Positions 53,918 through 63,858 are shown, counted from the first letter of the stretch. The stretch is 64,000 nucleotides of DNA from Nitrosomonas sp. Is35 (GCF_033063295.1 NZ_JAWJZH010000001.1:3038001-3102000); one strand, 5' to 3'. The notes: generated from the letters alone by a model not told the origin. Numbers and translations: made by a program.

Positions 53918-56101
53918 ATGGGCAGATGGCTTAAATACTTTTTTTTGGGCATTTTTACCGGTTTGCTCGGCGTAACCCTCTATTTGTCACCTGCTGGCTT
54001 ATGGTTGGAAGAACGATTCGGTTTGAACGCATTGTTTCTGTTACGCGGCGCAATCCAGGCACCCGATGAGGTAGTCGTCGTTGCGCTTGATCAGCAATCC
54101 GCCGCACAGCTCAAACTGCACGTTAAGCCACGACTGTGGCCGAGAAGTATACACGCACGATTAGTTGATCAGCTTGCGGCAGCCGGTGCCAACACTATCA
54201 TCTTCGATCTTATTTTTGACACCCCCAGTGACATACCAGAACAAGATGAGGAACTGGCCAATGCCATTAAAAGAGCAGGCAATGTCCTGTTGGTGGAACG
54301 GCTGGATTATCAGGATTCGACATCGCTGAATCGGCTCGATGGCATTACTTATCAAGCGTTTATTCAAGAAGGCACTACTCAGCTCTTGCCAATCATCGGG
54401 GAGGCTGCAAAGGCCCGGGCGCCTTTCACATTGCCGAAAGCGGAACGAGTTCATCATTACTGGACTTTCAAATCGTATGCCGGTGATATCGCTACGGTGC
54501 CGGTTGTGGTATTACAACTCTATGCAGCGGCGTTGTACGAAGACTTTGCCCGGCTGCTCAGCTCAGCGGAACCGGAGCTTGCCACGCAATTACCCGCTCG
54601 CATCAACGAAGAAACGGATATTGAGGATCTGATCCTGACACTGCGCAATCTATTCGCAGGCAATCCGCGGCTAGCTGTTCAAATGAAAGAAGGTTTGGAT
54701 CGCGATCGCCATTTAAAACCGGAAGAAAAGAAACTGCTAAGATCGCTGCTCGACCTGTACGCTGGCGATCAAACCCGTTACTTGAATTTCTACGGCCCGC
54801 CGCGCAGCATAAAGACCATTTCGTATGATCAAGCACTGCAATTAGAAAAGGGCGCGTTAAAAAATAAAGTCGTTTTCGTTGGATTTTCCGGCGCTACTCA
54901 GTCCGAGCAAGAAATCGTCCGGGACGATTACCCCACGGTATTTTCCAATCCGGATGGGCTTTATATCAGCGGCGTCGAGATTGCCGCCACGGCTTTCGCC
55001 AATTTGCTCGAAAACAAACCGGTCAGACCTTTGTCTTTAGCCGGTAATTTAAGTATTTTATTTCTGTTGGGGTTTGCCATCGGCATGGCAACTCAAATCC
55101 TGTCGACGCGCAAAACCATCGCTCTGAGTCTTTCCGTCGTCCTTATCTATACTTTCATTGCATTCTCTTTCTTTAAACATACCCTGATATGGCTCCCGGT
55201 CATTATTCCGGCCCTGTTAGTGTTAGTCGCGCTTATGCTCGCCTGGGTATTAAAAATTCTTAAGCTAGAAGGCTTTATTGGTAAATCCGGCCCGGCTCGA
55301 GAACTTGATCAGATCATTGAAGGGCGGGCAGGGAAATTCTCGGGTGCATGCCTAACGACCGATATCGCGGGTTACACGACACTGTCCGAAACAATGAATC
55401 CCTCTGATCTTGAGAAATTGATGACCAATTACCGGACTGTATTGAGGGATGCAATTGATCAGCATCATGGCAGAGTTATGGATACCACAGGCGACTCATC
55501 CCTCTCCATATGGATTAAAAAACCAGATAATCCACGCACACCAGCGATTTTTCGGCCGATCAGGAAAACGCCTAATTCCACTGAGAAGCTTCGTGCCTGC
55601 AAAGCAGCACTTGACCTTAATGCTGCCATTATGCGTTTCAACAAATTACATAATCCGCCGCTGCCAACCCGAATCGGCTTGCATTTTGGTGATATGTCAC
55701 TGAACAAAAGCGATGGAACTTACCGCGTCACGGGAGATGTCGTCAATACAGCAAACAGGATTCAAAATACTAATAAAATTTTAAAAACGCGAATTCTGCT
55801 ATCGAGCGATGTAATCGAAGAATTGGACGATTTTCTTGTCCGTCCTCTGGGAAGCTTTCAATTACCGGGGAGAACTCAATCCGTTGAGCTTTTTGAGCTG
55901 ATTGCCTACCGGCAATCAGCCAGCAAGCAACAGCTATGGCTATGCGAAATCTTTGCAAAAGCTTTAAATGCTTATGAACTGAAACAATGGACCGAAGCCA
56001 GTCAGTATTTTTACGATATTCTGAGAGAATTCCCTTCCGACGGCCCGACCCATCACTTTCTGTCGTTGTGTTCCAAATATCAGAACGAGTCCTCCCCGTA
56101 A
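53918..56101 (+). CDS. CHASE2 sensor adenylate/guanylate cyclase
   Basis: 727 aa: an N-terminal membrane anchor, a periplasmic CHASE2 domain (about 35-350; VVVVALDQQSAAQL, WPRSIHARLVDQLAAAGANT), three to four membrane segments (about 365-450), then a class III cyclase domain (about 475-640). The metal-binding Asp residues are in TTDIAGYTTLSE and DTTGDSSLSIW, and the transition-state Asn and Arg are in GDVVNTANRIQN, so it should be active. The substrate-selecting Lys is not evident, so cAMP or cGMP remains open. The FecR-type gene follows on the same strand after 266 bp, a pairing seen in other genomes. Confidence 0.92.
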   Translation: MGRWLKYFFLGIFTGLLGVTLYLSPAGLWLEERFGLNALFLLRGAIQAPDEVVVVALDQQSAAQLKLHVKPRLWPRSIHARLVDQLAAAGANTIIFDLIFDTPSDIPEQDEELANAIKRAGNVLLVERLDYQDSTSLNRLDGITYQAFIQEGTTQLLPIIGEAAKARAPFTLPKAERVHHYWTFKSYAGDIATVPVVVLQLYAAALYEDFARLLSSAEPELATQLPARINEETDIEDLILTLRNLFAGNPRLAVQMKEGLDRDRHLKPEEKKLLRSLLDLYAGDQTRYLNFYGPPRSIKTISYDQALQLEKGALKNKVVFVGFSGATQSEQEIVRDDYPTVFSNPDGLYISGVEIAATAFANLLENKPVRPLSLAGNLSILFLLGFAIGMATQILSTRKTIALSLSVVLIYTFIAFSFFKHTLIWLPVIIPALLVLVALMLAWVLKILKLEGFIGKSGPARELDQIIEGRAGKFSGACLTTDIAGYTTLSETMNPSDLEKLMTNYRTVLRDAIDQHHGRVMDTTGDSSLSIWIKKPDNPRTPAIFRPIRKTPNSTEKLRACKAALDLNAAIMRFNKLHNPPLPTRIGLHFGDMSLNKSDGTYRVTGDVVNTANRIQNTNKILKTRILLSSDVIEELDDFLVRPLGSFQLPGRTQSVELFELIAYRQSASKQQLWLCEIFAKALNAYELKQWTEASQYFYDILREFPSDGPTHHFLSLCSKYQNESSP

Positions 56102-56367
56102 CCTCTTTGGTTATCCTAAAAATAGACAGCGAGTAATTCATAGTAGCTGCTCAAAGAAATAAAATCATTGTGTTTTAAGAGCTCTTCTGTGAGAAAAGTC
56201 ACAGACAGAAATATGCCTCTTTGATTAGAATCATTTACCTTATTGGTTATAAGGCCATCGATTCAGTATAATGAGAAAATGCATAACAAGTCTTCAATAT
56301 CTTGTTATTTCTGATACAGAATTGCAAATCAATGCTCAACAATTGAGCTGATAGCGAAAGATCGATA

Positions 56368-59300
56368 ATGAAAATATGTTGGGCAGTGGCAATCTACTCA
56401 CATCAGAGAAAATTCTCAGCGCTGATACTCACTATTTTTACAGTGACCTGCTGGATGACGTATATCACCCAGGCACATGCGGCACCAACGTGCAAGCCGG
56501 AAGTAGCGCGATTGGTATCGATGCAGGGTATGATCGAAATACGCCGGACTCAAGAGAATGTCTGGCAGCAAGCGGGGATGGAAGTAGTTCTTTGCGCCGG
56601 AGATATGATTCGCGCCCGGTCGCAAAGCCGAGCGGCGCTGCGTTTAAGCAATAACAGCATGCTACGGCTTGATCAAAAAACCAGCATCACATTTCCAGCA
56701 GTTCAAGAAGAAGGAGGCACCTCCTTACTGGACTTATTCGAAGGTGCGATCCACATCATTACGCGCACGCCTCAGCCCTTTAAAATAAGAACCCCCTTTG
56801 TCAATGCCAGTGTGGAAGGCACAGAATTCGTTGTGGGTCTTAGGGAAGACAATACAGAAGTTGTCGTGTATGAAGGCAAAGTATCGGTCAGCAATGAGCT
56901 GGGAAGCTTATTGCTTCATGATCATGAAGCAGCTGTCACATACAAAGGACAAGCACCACGTAAAGAAATCATCATCCGGCCGGCGGATGCCGTGCAGTGG
57001 GCATTGTATTATCCCGTCATCCTGGATTATTGGCAGGGTAGTGAAGACGGTTCCAGTACTTTGGTTCGTCAAGCAAGCCATTTGTTGACTGTCGGACAGG
57101 CTGATGAAGCTAAGGAAATCATCCAGCAAGTCCTGCAACTAGAACTTAACAATAGTAACGCACATGCGCTGCTGGCCATCATTGCTCTGGTTCAGAATGA
57201 AAAAGACCAGGCGCTGGAGCTTGCGAGCAAGGCTGTCACGCTCGACCCGGAATCGGCTGCCGGACATTTAGCGCTTTCTTATACGCAGCAAGCGCATTTT
57301 GAGATTGAGGCAGCGTTAGCGAGTGTACAAAAGGCACTGGCATCCGATGCTCAGAACGCACTGATTTGGGCCCGATTAGCCGAGTTACAGATGTCCGTAG
57401 GCTATCTGGAACGTGCTCTGGATGCCGCAAAACTTGCCGTAAGTTTAAATCCCGGTCTGGCAAAAACTCAAGCGGTATTAGGTTTTGCGCATCTGCTGCA
57501 AATCGATACCCAAACCGCGAAAGATATTTTCCATCGCGCCATTGCATTGGACCAGGCCGATCCCATGCCACGGCTTGGATTGGGACTCGCCTTGATCCGT
57601 GAAGGAGAACTGGAAGCGGGCCGGATAGAATTGGAGATTGCCGCCAGTTTGGATCCAGCGAACTCGCTAATCCGTAGTTACCTGGGTAAAGCTTATTTTG
57701 AGGAAAAACGCTATCCGCTTGCCAGCACGCAATTCGATCTCGCCAAGGAACGTGACCCCAAGGATCCAACACCTTGGTTCTATGATGCGATTCAAAAACA
57801 AACGCAGAATCGCCCGGTAGAGGCATTAAAAGACATTCAAAAATCGATTGAACTGAACAATAACCGCGCAGTATACCGCTCCCAATTTCTGCTGGATCGT
57901 GACGAAGCGGCGCGCGGCTCCAGCTTGGCACGGATCTTCGAGAATCTGGGGTTTGAACGGCGTGCCATCATGGAAACGGCCAAATCATTGAGCTTTGATC
58001 CCGCAAATCATTCGGCGCACCGGTTCTTATCGGACACCTATGCGAATACTCCTCGTCACGAAGTCGCACGTGTTAGCGAACTCCTTCAAGCTCAGCTTCT
58101 ACAACCCATTAACGTTAATCCGGTACAGCCACATGCAGCGGTCGCTGACCTCAATATTATCAACAATACGGGGCCATCCACGCTTGGGTTCAATGAATTC
58201 GCACCACTAATGGAACGAAGCAAGCCACAACTGGTCGTTTCAGGCGTTGCAGGTAATAACGGCACTCTAGGAAATGAAATGGTTTTTTCCAAGCTCTATG
58301 ATCGAACATCGATCAGTCTCGGGCAATTTCACCATGAAACCAATGGTTTTCGTCCAAACAATGATCAGAAACACAATATCTATAATGCATTCATTCAGCA
58401 TGCATTCACGCCAAAATTTAACGTTCAGGCAGAATTCCGTACGCGCCAAACTCAACATGGCGATATTACACTTAATTTTAATCCAAACTTCTTTTCTCAG
58501 ATTAATTCTCTGAAATATAATGAAAATACAGCGCGCACTGGTTTTCGCTATGCGATTTCACCTGAACAAGATTTTATTGTATCTGCAATGTATAAGAACA
58601 GAGATGAACACCGAACTTTTGACTTCTTCCAAAAGAATTCGTACGGTCGTCAAGCAGAATTTTCACATGCAAATTCAGAAGCCTATCAAGTTGAAGTACA
58701 GCATCATCTAAGGAAGCAATTTATCAATTTTGTAACGGGAGGAGGAGTCTATGAAATATGGGCCAATAGCTCTGCACAACTAAAAAATCCCAGAGCCTGT
58801 GTTGAAAGAACATGTTATGACGATATACTAACTAAAGAGCAGAATCATAATTTACATTTTTATTCAAATGTAAATTTACTAACCAATCTGGTTGCTACGT
58901 TTGGGGCAAGCTACAATTCGTATCAGAACAAGAGTGAATTCAAATCGGTTAAACCATTTCATTTTAATGAGATAGATCCTAAAATTGGTTTGCAATGGAA
59001 TATTGCCAATACTGTTCGAGTAAGAGCTGCTTGGGTCGAAACAGTCAAATCTGGTTTAATTGCACAACAAACAATCGAACCAACACAGGTAGCGGGTTTT
59101 AATCAACTGTACGATGATCCGATTGGTACAAAATCAAAGCGAAAAGGAATTGGCGTAGATGTTCAATTCTCAAAGAATCTTTATGGTGGCATCGAAGGGT
59201 CTATTCGCCAATTAGACATGCCCTTTTTAGGAGGCTCCTCAGAAACTCAAAAAGAACAACTATATCGTGCATATCTATATGGGTTGATGACAACTCATTG

Positions 59301-59745
59301 GTCATTTACCCATGAATTACAATTTGAGAAATTCAGCAGAAAAGAGCGTTTCGGGAATGGTATTGAACCCAATAATATTCAAACACTAAGTATTCCTGTC
59401 AGCCTGAATTATTTCAATCCAAACGGTATTTTTCTTAAACTCACAGGAACTTATGTTAAACAAGACCTGGAAAGGATTAGTGATATATCAACTATAAATG
59501 GTTTTAAGAGGGCTGGTGAATATCCAAGAGATTTTAAGATTGAAGGGTTGAGCAGTTTTTTCTTATTAGATGCTTCCATTGGATACAGATTGCCACAGAG
59601 GAGAGGATTAATAAGTTTTGAAGGTCGGAATCTTCTAGGCGAGGACTTCTATTTTAGAAACTCACAATTCTATACATCTCAACCGATGCCACCACGCTAT
59701 GCACCTTTTCGTGCACTTTTTGTTCAGTTAACTTTAAATTTTTAA
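56368..59745 (+). CDS. FecR-TPR-beta-barrel fusion protein, outer membrane
   Basis: 1,125 aa. A signal sequence (cleavage near AHAAPT) is followed by a FecR domain (about 45-190; VSMQGMIEIRRTQ, MIRARSQSRAALRLSNNSML, NASVEGTEFVVGL), a TPR solenoid (about 230-590; DEAKEIIQQVLQLELNNSNA, ALDAAKLAVSLNPGLAKTQA) and a C-terminal outer-membrane barrel (about 630-1125) ending in VQLTLNF. TPR plus barrel is the layout of exopolysaccharide exporters such as PgaA and BcsC, although the barrel end (FEGRNLLGEDFYFR) resembles TonB-type receptors. GC content falls sharply from about 58,270 on, so the barrel half may be acquired. It follows the CHASE2 cyclase gene. Confidence 0.85.
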   Translation: MKICWAVAIYSHQRKFSALILTIFTVTCWMTYITQAHAAPTCKPEVARLVSMQGMIEIRRTQENVWQQAGMEVVLCAGDMIRARSQSRAALRLSNNSMLRLDQKTSITFPAVQEEGGTSLLDLFEGAIHIITRTPQPFKIRTPFVNASVEGTEFVVGLREDNTEVVVYEGKVSVSNELGSLLLHDHEAAVTYKGQAPRKEIIIRPADAVQWALYYPVILDYWQGSEDGSSTLVRQASHLLTVGQADEAKEIIQQVLQLELNNSNAHALLAIIALVQNEKDQALELASKAVTLDPESAAGHLALSYTQQAHFEIEAALASVQKALASDAQNALIWARLAELQMSVGYLERALDAAKLAVSLNPGLAKTQAVLGFAHLLQIDTQTAKDIFHRAIALDQADPMPRLGLGLALIREGELEAGRIELEIAASLDPANSLIRSYLGKAYFEEKRYPLASTQFDLAKERDPKDPTPWFYDAIQKQTQNRPVEALKDIQKSIELNNNRAVYRSQFLLDRDEAARGSSLARIFENLGFERRAIMETAKSLSFDPANHSAHRFLSDTYANTPRHEVARVSELLQAQLLQPINVNPVQPHAAVADLNIINNTGPSTLGFNEFAPLMERSKPQLVVSGVAGNNGTLGNEMVFSKLYDRTSISLGQFHHETNGFRPNNDQKHNIYNAFIQHAFTPKFNVQAEFRTRQTQHGDITLNFNPNFFSQINSLKYNENTARTGFRYAISPEQDFIVSAMYKNRDEHRTFDFFQKNSYGRQAEFSHANSEAYQVEVQHHLRKQFINFVTGGGVYEIWANSSAQLKNPRACVERTCYDDILTKEQNHNLHFYSNVNLLTNLVATFGASYNSYQNKSEFKSVKPFHFNEIDPKIGLQWNIANTVRVRAAWVETVKSGLIAQQTIEPTQVAGFNQLYDDPIGTKSKRKGIGVDVQFSKNLYGGIEGSIRQLDMPFLGGSSETQKEQLYRAYLYGLMTTHWSFTHELQFEKFSRKERFGNGIEPNNIQTLSIPVSLNYFNPNGIFLKLTGTYVKQDLERISDISTINGFKRAGEYPRDFKIEGLSSFFLLDASIGYRLPQRRGLISFEGRNLLGEDFYFRNSQFYTSQPMPPRYAPFRALFVQLTLNF

Positions 59746-59756
59746 AGGGGAAAGTA

Positions 59757-60230
59757 ATGAGTATATCAGTAGAATCGACAAGCAGTTTATGGGTTATGAG
59801 AGTATTTAAAGTGATCTTTAGCATATTGTTCATGTATTTTGCGTACACTTTATTTGTAACAATCGATCGCCTTAATTCGTCACCATCTCACATTTTTGAC
59901 TCGAAAGTAATTAAACCAACAATTAAACTTTACTCAAAAGAAAATTTATCGACTGAAGTTTCAAATGAAGATAACATAAAATTTATTGCTATCGTAACTA
60001 AGAATGAAGATGAAGGAATAAAAATACTCATACCTAAACTCGTTGCACCATCTATTGATGCACATTCATCTCTCGAAGAATTGGCTTTACAATATGCCAG
60101 TGGAAGTGGTCTAGTTTATGCTGACCATTGTCGTTCTACAAGATATAGGCACGAATGTACTGGGCCGGTATACGATGGGGGTAAATTAGTATCTGAGAAA
60201 ACCTGTAGCTGTGTAAAATCCCTTAATTAA
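59757..60230 (+). CDS. small secreted or membrane-anchored protein with four Cys, unknown
   Basis: 157 aa starting 11 nt after the FecR-fusion gene, with AAGGGGAAAG upstream, so it is in the same operon. One membrane segment (about 14-36) is followed by an exported AT-rich-coded domain whose last 35 residues hold four Cys (HC, EC, TC, SC), probably two disulfides. I recognise no family. It could be a partner or substrate of the barrel protein. A hairpin, now split by the IS256-type element, followed the gene. Confidence 0.7.
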   Translation: MSISVESTSSLWVMRVFKVIFSILFMYFAYTLFVTIDRLNSSPSHIFDSKVIKPTIKLYSKENLSTEVSNEDNIKFIAIVTKNEDEGIKILIPKLVAPSIDAHSSLEELALQYASGSGLVYADHCRSTRYRHECTGPVYDGGKLVSEKTCSCVKSLN

Positions 60231-60333
60231 TTTAATCTCGGATTACTTTATCGAAACAAAATATTCCCAAATAAAACACTTACCATCAGGACAATGGCTT
60301 ATATGAAAAATTACCGGAAGTGTAAGCTTCCGG

Positions 60334-61661
60334 GGGGTGTAAATAATTTTGTGTAAATGGTCATATTGCAGGAAACTGCTTATATATATTTGGAGTAAAA
60401 ATGACCACACCCAAACCCCTGCCAGCCGGCTTAATTGATAGCCTGCTGGCCGATTACAAAAAGCCAGAAGATTTAATCGGTGAGCATGGTCTTCTCAAGC
60501 AACTCACCAAAGCGTTGGTTGAACGTGCCTTGCAAGCAGAAATGGCCGATCATCTTGGTCACGATAAGCACGAAACGGTAGTCAATGCCACTGGCAATAC
60601 CAGAAATGGTAAAAGCCGTAAGACCTTGAAAGGTGAATTCGGTGAGTTACCCATCGAGATCCCCCGTGACCGTGAGGGCAGCTTCGAGCCTCTGATCATT
60701 TCCAAGCATCAGACCCGCTGGGCGGGCTTTGATGACAAGATCCTCTCGCTGTATGCCCGTGGCATGACAGTGCGTGAAATCCAACAGCACCTCACTGAAA
60801 TGTATGGCACAGAAGTATCGCCTACGCTCATTTCTACGGTCACTGATGGCGTAATGGATGAAGTGAAGCAGTGGCAATCCCGGCCTCTCGATGCGGTGTA
60901 TCCTGTGATCTATCTCGATTGTATCCATGCCAAAGTTCGTGACGCTGGTAGCGTTCGTACCAAAGCGATTTACCTGGCGATCGGCATTAACATGGAGGGC
61001 CATAAAGAAATACTGGGCTTATGGATTGCTCAGACCGAGGGTGCCAAGTTCTGGCTCAGCGTTGTCACTGAACTCAAAAATCGTGGCGTGCAAGATATCT
61101 TTATCGCCTGTGTCGATGGCTTAAAGGGCTTTCCCGAAGCGATTGAAACCATCTATCCACATGCCATTGTACAACTCTGTATCGTGCACATGGTTCGTAA
61201 TAGTCTCAACTACGTCAGCTGGAATAAACGCAAGGAAGTAGCTGCTGATTTACGTTTGGTCTACAGCGCCGCCACGATTGATGAGGCTGAACACGCGTTA
61301 GCCGACTTTGAAGATAAATGGAACTATGCTTATCCACCGATCGCCCGATCTTGGCGCAATAACTGGCAACGCATCATTCCATTCTTCGACTACCCGCCTG
61401 AGATACGGCGCATTATTTACACCACCAATGCGATTGAGTCAGTCAATATGAGCCTACGCAAAGTCAGCAAAAACCGTGGATCGTTTCCCAACGATGAAGC
61501 CGTGATCAAATTGTTTTATTTGGCTCTCAGCAATATCGCCAAAAAATGGTCTATGCCACTAAGAGATTGGAAACCGGCACTAAACAGGTTTACTATTCAA
61601 TTTAACGAAAGAATGCCTCGGCATTATTAACCACCGTTTACACAAAATCTAGGCCCCCCCC
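60334..61661 (+). mobile_element. IS256-family insertion sequence
   Basis: 1,328 bp. The left end (GGGGTGTAAATA then ATTTTGTGTAAATGGT) and the complement of the right end (GGGGGGGGCCTAG then ATTTTGTGTAAACGGT) share the inner inverted repeat. AGCTTCCGG occurs at both flanks (60325-60333 and 61662-61670), a 9-bp (possibly 8-bp) target duplication. Removing the element restores a hairpin, TACCGGAAG, 6 nt, CTTCCGGTA. The transposase is intact. Confidence 0.92.
60401..61630 (+). CDS. IS256-family transposase
   Basis: 409 aa, full length. The catalytic region includes VYPVIYLDCIHAKVRDAG (first Asp), FIACVDGLKGFPEAIETIYP (second Asp) and TTNAIESVNMSLRKVSKNRG (Glu), the Transposase_mut signature of the family. 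ATG 60401 is preceded by TTTGGAGTAAAA. No frameshift, so the element may be mobile. Confidence 0.96.
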   Translation: MTTPKPLPAGLIDSLLADYKKPEDLIGEHGLLKQLTKALVERALQAEMADHLGHDKHETVVNATGNTRNGKSRKTLKGEFGELPIEIPRDREGSFEPLIISKHQTRWAGFDDKILSLYARGMTVREIQQHLTEMYGTEVSPTLISTVTDGVMDEVKQWQSRPLDAVYPVIYLDCIHAKVRDAGSVRTKAIYLAIGINMEGHKEILGLWIAQTEGAKFWLSVVTELKNRGVQDIFIACVDGLKGFPEAIETIYPHAIVQLCIVHMVRNSLNYVSWNKRKEVAADLRLVYSAATIDEAEHALADFEDKWNYAYPPIARSWRNNWQRIIPFFDYPPEIRRIIYTTNAIESVNMSLRKVSKNRGSFPNDEAVIKLFYLALSNIAKKWSMPLRDWKPALNRFTIQFNERMPRHY

Positions 61662-61713
61662 AGCTTCCGGTATCAAAATGACTCTATAATTGAATTGAAC
61701 CAAGCCTCTTACA

Positions 61714-62460
61714 TTAAATAAAAATTAGTCCAAGATAGCTTGCATCTAATAACCCAACGATTCCACCAGCTTGGTGTTCAACAATAATTCGCTCAGCATC
61801 TGCAATTACATTTTTTGCTAATACACTGCTGTCAATGGGATCGGTTGGTAAGCTTGTGATAGAGTTAAAAAGTAGTGACCGGTATCCATCGGAATTTTGA
61901 TCCCCAGAAAAATTTTTGATTTGTGTGAGTTCAGATTGATCAATTCTCGAGAATATATTTATTAGCGAACCATAAAATATGGACTCTAGATTTTCATCAG
62001 TCGCAGGTATATCACCTAGATGCTGAATACCTGATTCGTCTGAATCATAGACACCATCTCTCACTTGGAATGGATAAGTTTTCTCAAAGAAGATTTCATC
62101 ATAATAACTGTCATAATCTGAATGTCGAGTTAATGGCTCCACATTAGCTCGCAAGGAATTAACAGACAAAACTCCCTCGGTATTTTTGTCGTAATCAATA
62201 AGATTTTTCAAAGAACCTGGATCAAAATTTACCAGGGTGTGCGTTTGATCAAGATCATTGCTATCAAACCCTGCGGCAGCAAAATATTCTCTAATTGTAT
62301 CTGTCGAATAATTTGTAATTTCCCGTAACATGTCAGTTGTAACAGCATTATCAAAAGCTGCATCAAATAATTTCTCGGGATCATTAATATTTGCTGAAAT
62401 AAAATCATTGGCTTGTTCAACTGTGATTTCTAATTTACTTAAATGCGTCTCTACTGACAT
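61714..62460 (-). CDS. acidic protein of unknown function
   Basis: 248 aa, no Cys, acidic and AT-rich-coded. GGGGGA lies 4 nt before ATG 62460. The N-terminal third (ITVEQANDFISANINDPEKL, VTTDMLREITNYSTDTIREY) resembles a short helical unit I associate with large secreted repeat proteins, but this is recall only. The rest has no motif I know. It has no signal peptide. Its composition differs from the core genes and it lies among mobile elements, so horizontal acquisition is likely. Confidence 0.6.
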   Translation of the reverse strand: MSVETHLSKLEITVEQANDFISANINDPEKLFDAAFDNAVTTDMLREITNYSTDTIREYFAAAGFDSNDLDQTHTLVNFDPGSLKNLIDYDKNTEGVLSVNSLRANVEPLTRHSDYDSYYDEIFFEKTYPFQVRDGVYDSDESGIQHLGDIPATDENLESIFYGSLINIFSRIDQSELTQIKNFSGDQNSDGYRSLLFNSITSLPTDPIDSSVLAKNVIADAERIIVEHQAGGIVGLLDASYLGLIFI

Positions 62461-62664
62461 AAATCCCCCTTGAAAATCCCCAATTCTCAGATTAACAGCA
62501 TCCAGTTTGATGTTATCCCTAGAAACACGGGTAGTTAATGGTTATAAACAAAATAACATAATGTAATTATATGCTAGATGGAAAAAATTCCGTCCTAAAA
62601 GCTTTAGCTTTGAAGATGAAATATCAAGTGAATAATTATCACTGAAAAATAATTAACTAGATGT

Positions 62665-63295
62665 TTAGTCCCCCGGTATGTTGTGGATGAATCAACGATA
62701 AATCGTTCAAGCTCTTTTGTCCATATCTTGCAAATACTCATAAGACGTAAGGCCCTTGAGGGTTCTCAGTCGTTTAGCGAAATTATAGGCCATCACAAAA
62801 GATGCAAATAGCCCTTCAGCTGGTCATGCGAATTATAGTAAAAGCGTTTCACAGTTGCTTCTTTGATTGCTCTATTCATGCGTTCGACCTGTCGTTCGCC
62901 CAGAGATGTTTTGGTTTCGTGAGCCTGTGTTCGATGACCTAGCCAAGTAAAACCGGACTACTCGTTAATCGACTCGGCTAATGCATTGTCATAAAAATTG
63001 CCAACACTTCCAATAAAAGCGTTAATATTGGCTTGTACTAGGCGTTCCGAATTGCGAAGCGACAGATCTTTGATGCTCGATTGCAGACCACTATGATCCA
63101 TTTCCTCTTTGCTGTTCAAATACTAATCGTACCGCTCGTTCTCGCACTTCCGATAAATAACTGATTTTATTATTCATCACCCTCTCCTCTCAAATCATTT
63201 TATCTCCGAAAAACCCGGAGCAGTTCATTGCCAAGCTTAGCTACCAAATTAAGCAGGCTAATCTCGTGTTTGATGACTTTCTGTTGAAAACCACT
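62665..63295 (-). pseudogene. degraded IS481-family transposase
   Basis: In the gene-free stretch 62461-63435, the minus strand shows an N-terminal piece (MSGFQQKVIKHEISLLNLVA, from about 63295) and a C-terminal piece (ERQVERMNRAIKEATVKRFY, then MAYNFAKRLRTLKGLTSYEY, then KIWTKELERFIVDSSTTYRG in another frame). These fit an IS481 integrase with at least two frameshifts, and its middle is replaced by IS3 fragments at 62946-63177. It is not functional. Confidence 0.7.
62946..63177 (-). pseudogene. IS3-family remnant nested in the IS481 remnant
   Basis: From ATG 63177 the minus strand reads MNNKISYLSEVRERAVRLVF then stops, the start of an IS3-type OrfA. Further on, in another frame, it reads INAFIGSVGNFYDNALAESI, a conserved OrfB segment near the catalytic Glu. 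Most of both reading frames between these pieces is deleted. Confidence 0.65.
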
Positions 63296-63435
63296 CATGG
63301 GATTACTCCTTGCGCTTGCACGCTTGGTAGACAAAGTTTCACACCATCTCTATCAAACCGGGTAATCCCACCTCCTGACAAGATTCTGCTGTCAGATCAA
63401 GCTAAATTGCTACTCTATTCTCCGTCACCCACCAC

Positions 63436-63831
63436 TCACTTCTGGTGGCAAACTGCGCAGGCATAGGGTGAAGCCGACATGACCGGTTTATATTCTCCAT
63501 TTGAACCATCAGGTGCGGCATTAAAGCGGTTTATATTCAACTGCACATCGTTAATCCGCTCCTCAAGTTCACCTTTAAACTTCCATGTTGAGTAGCTTGG
63601 AATCACGCGTGCATTTGCATAAATCTTCCTGGCGGTACTCCAGTCCCCGGCTTTCACTAGCATATCCCTCATGTTCATGAACCAGCCCTCCAGATTGTGA
63701 GGTGCTTTTTCATTATTCCAGCAGACTCTTTTTCTTCCCGTGTGGACTTCACGTGATAGAAATGGGGTAAAGTCAGGGTTACTGCGATCGACTTTTTCCC
63801 CTAAGCAGATCTCGTAATCTTCCCACCACAT
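63436..63831 (-). CDS. protein of unknown function with a C-terminal CxxCH motif
   Basis: About 131 aa from ATG 63831 (AAGGGG upstream); TTG 63837 is possible. It is rich in Trp and Tyr and ends with ASPYACAVCHQK, a single CxxCH motif that could bind heme c, though the protein has no signal peptide visible in this frame. The preceding minus-strand gene ends 28 nt upstream, so they look like an operon. I recognise no family. It may be a C-terminal piece of a longer secreted protein broken by mutation. Confidence 0.6.
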   Translation of the reverse strand: MWWEDYEICLGEKVDRSNPDFTPFLSREVHTGRKRVCWNNEKAPHNLEGWFMNMRDMLVKAGDWSTARKIYANARVIPSYSTWKFKGELEERINDVQLNINRFNAAPDGSNGEYKPVMSASPYACAVCHQK

Positions 63832-63858
63832 TTCCAAGCCCCTTTGATAATTCTCGTC

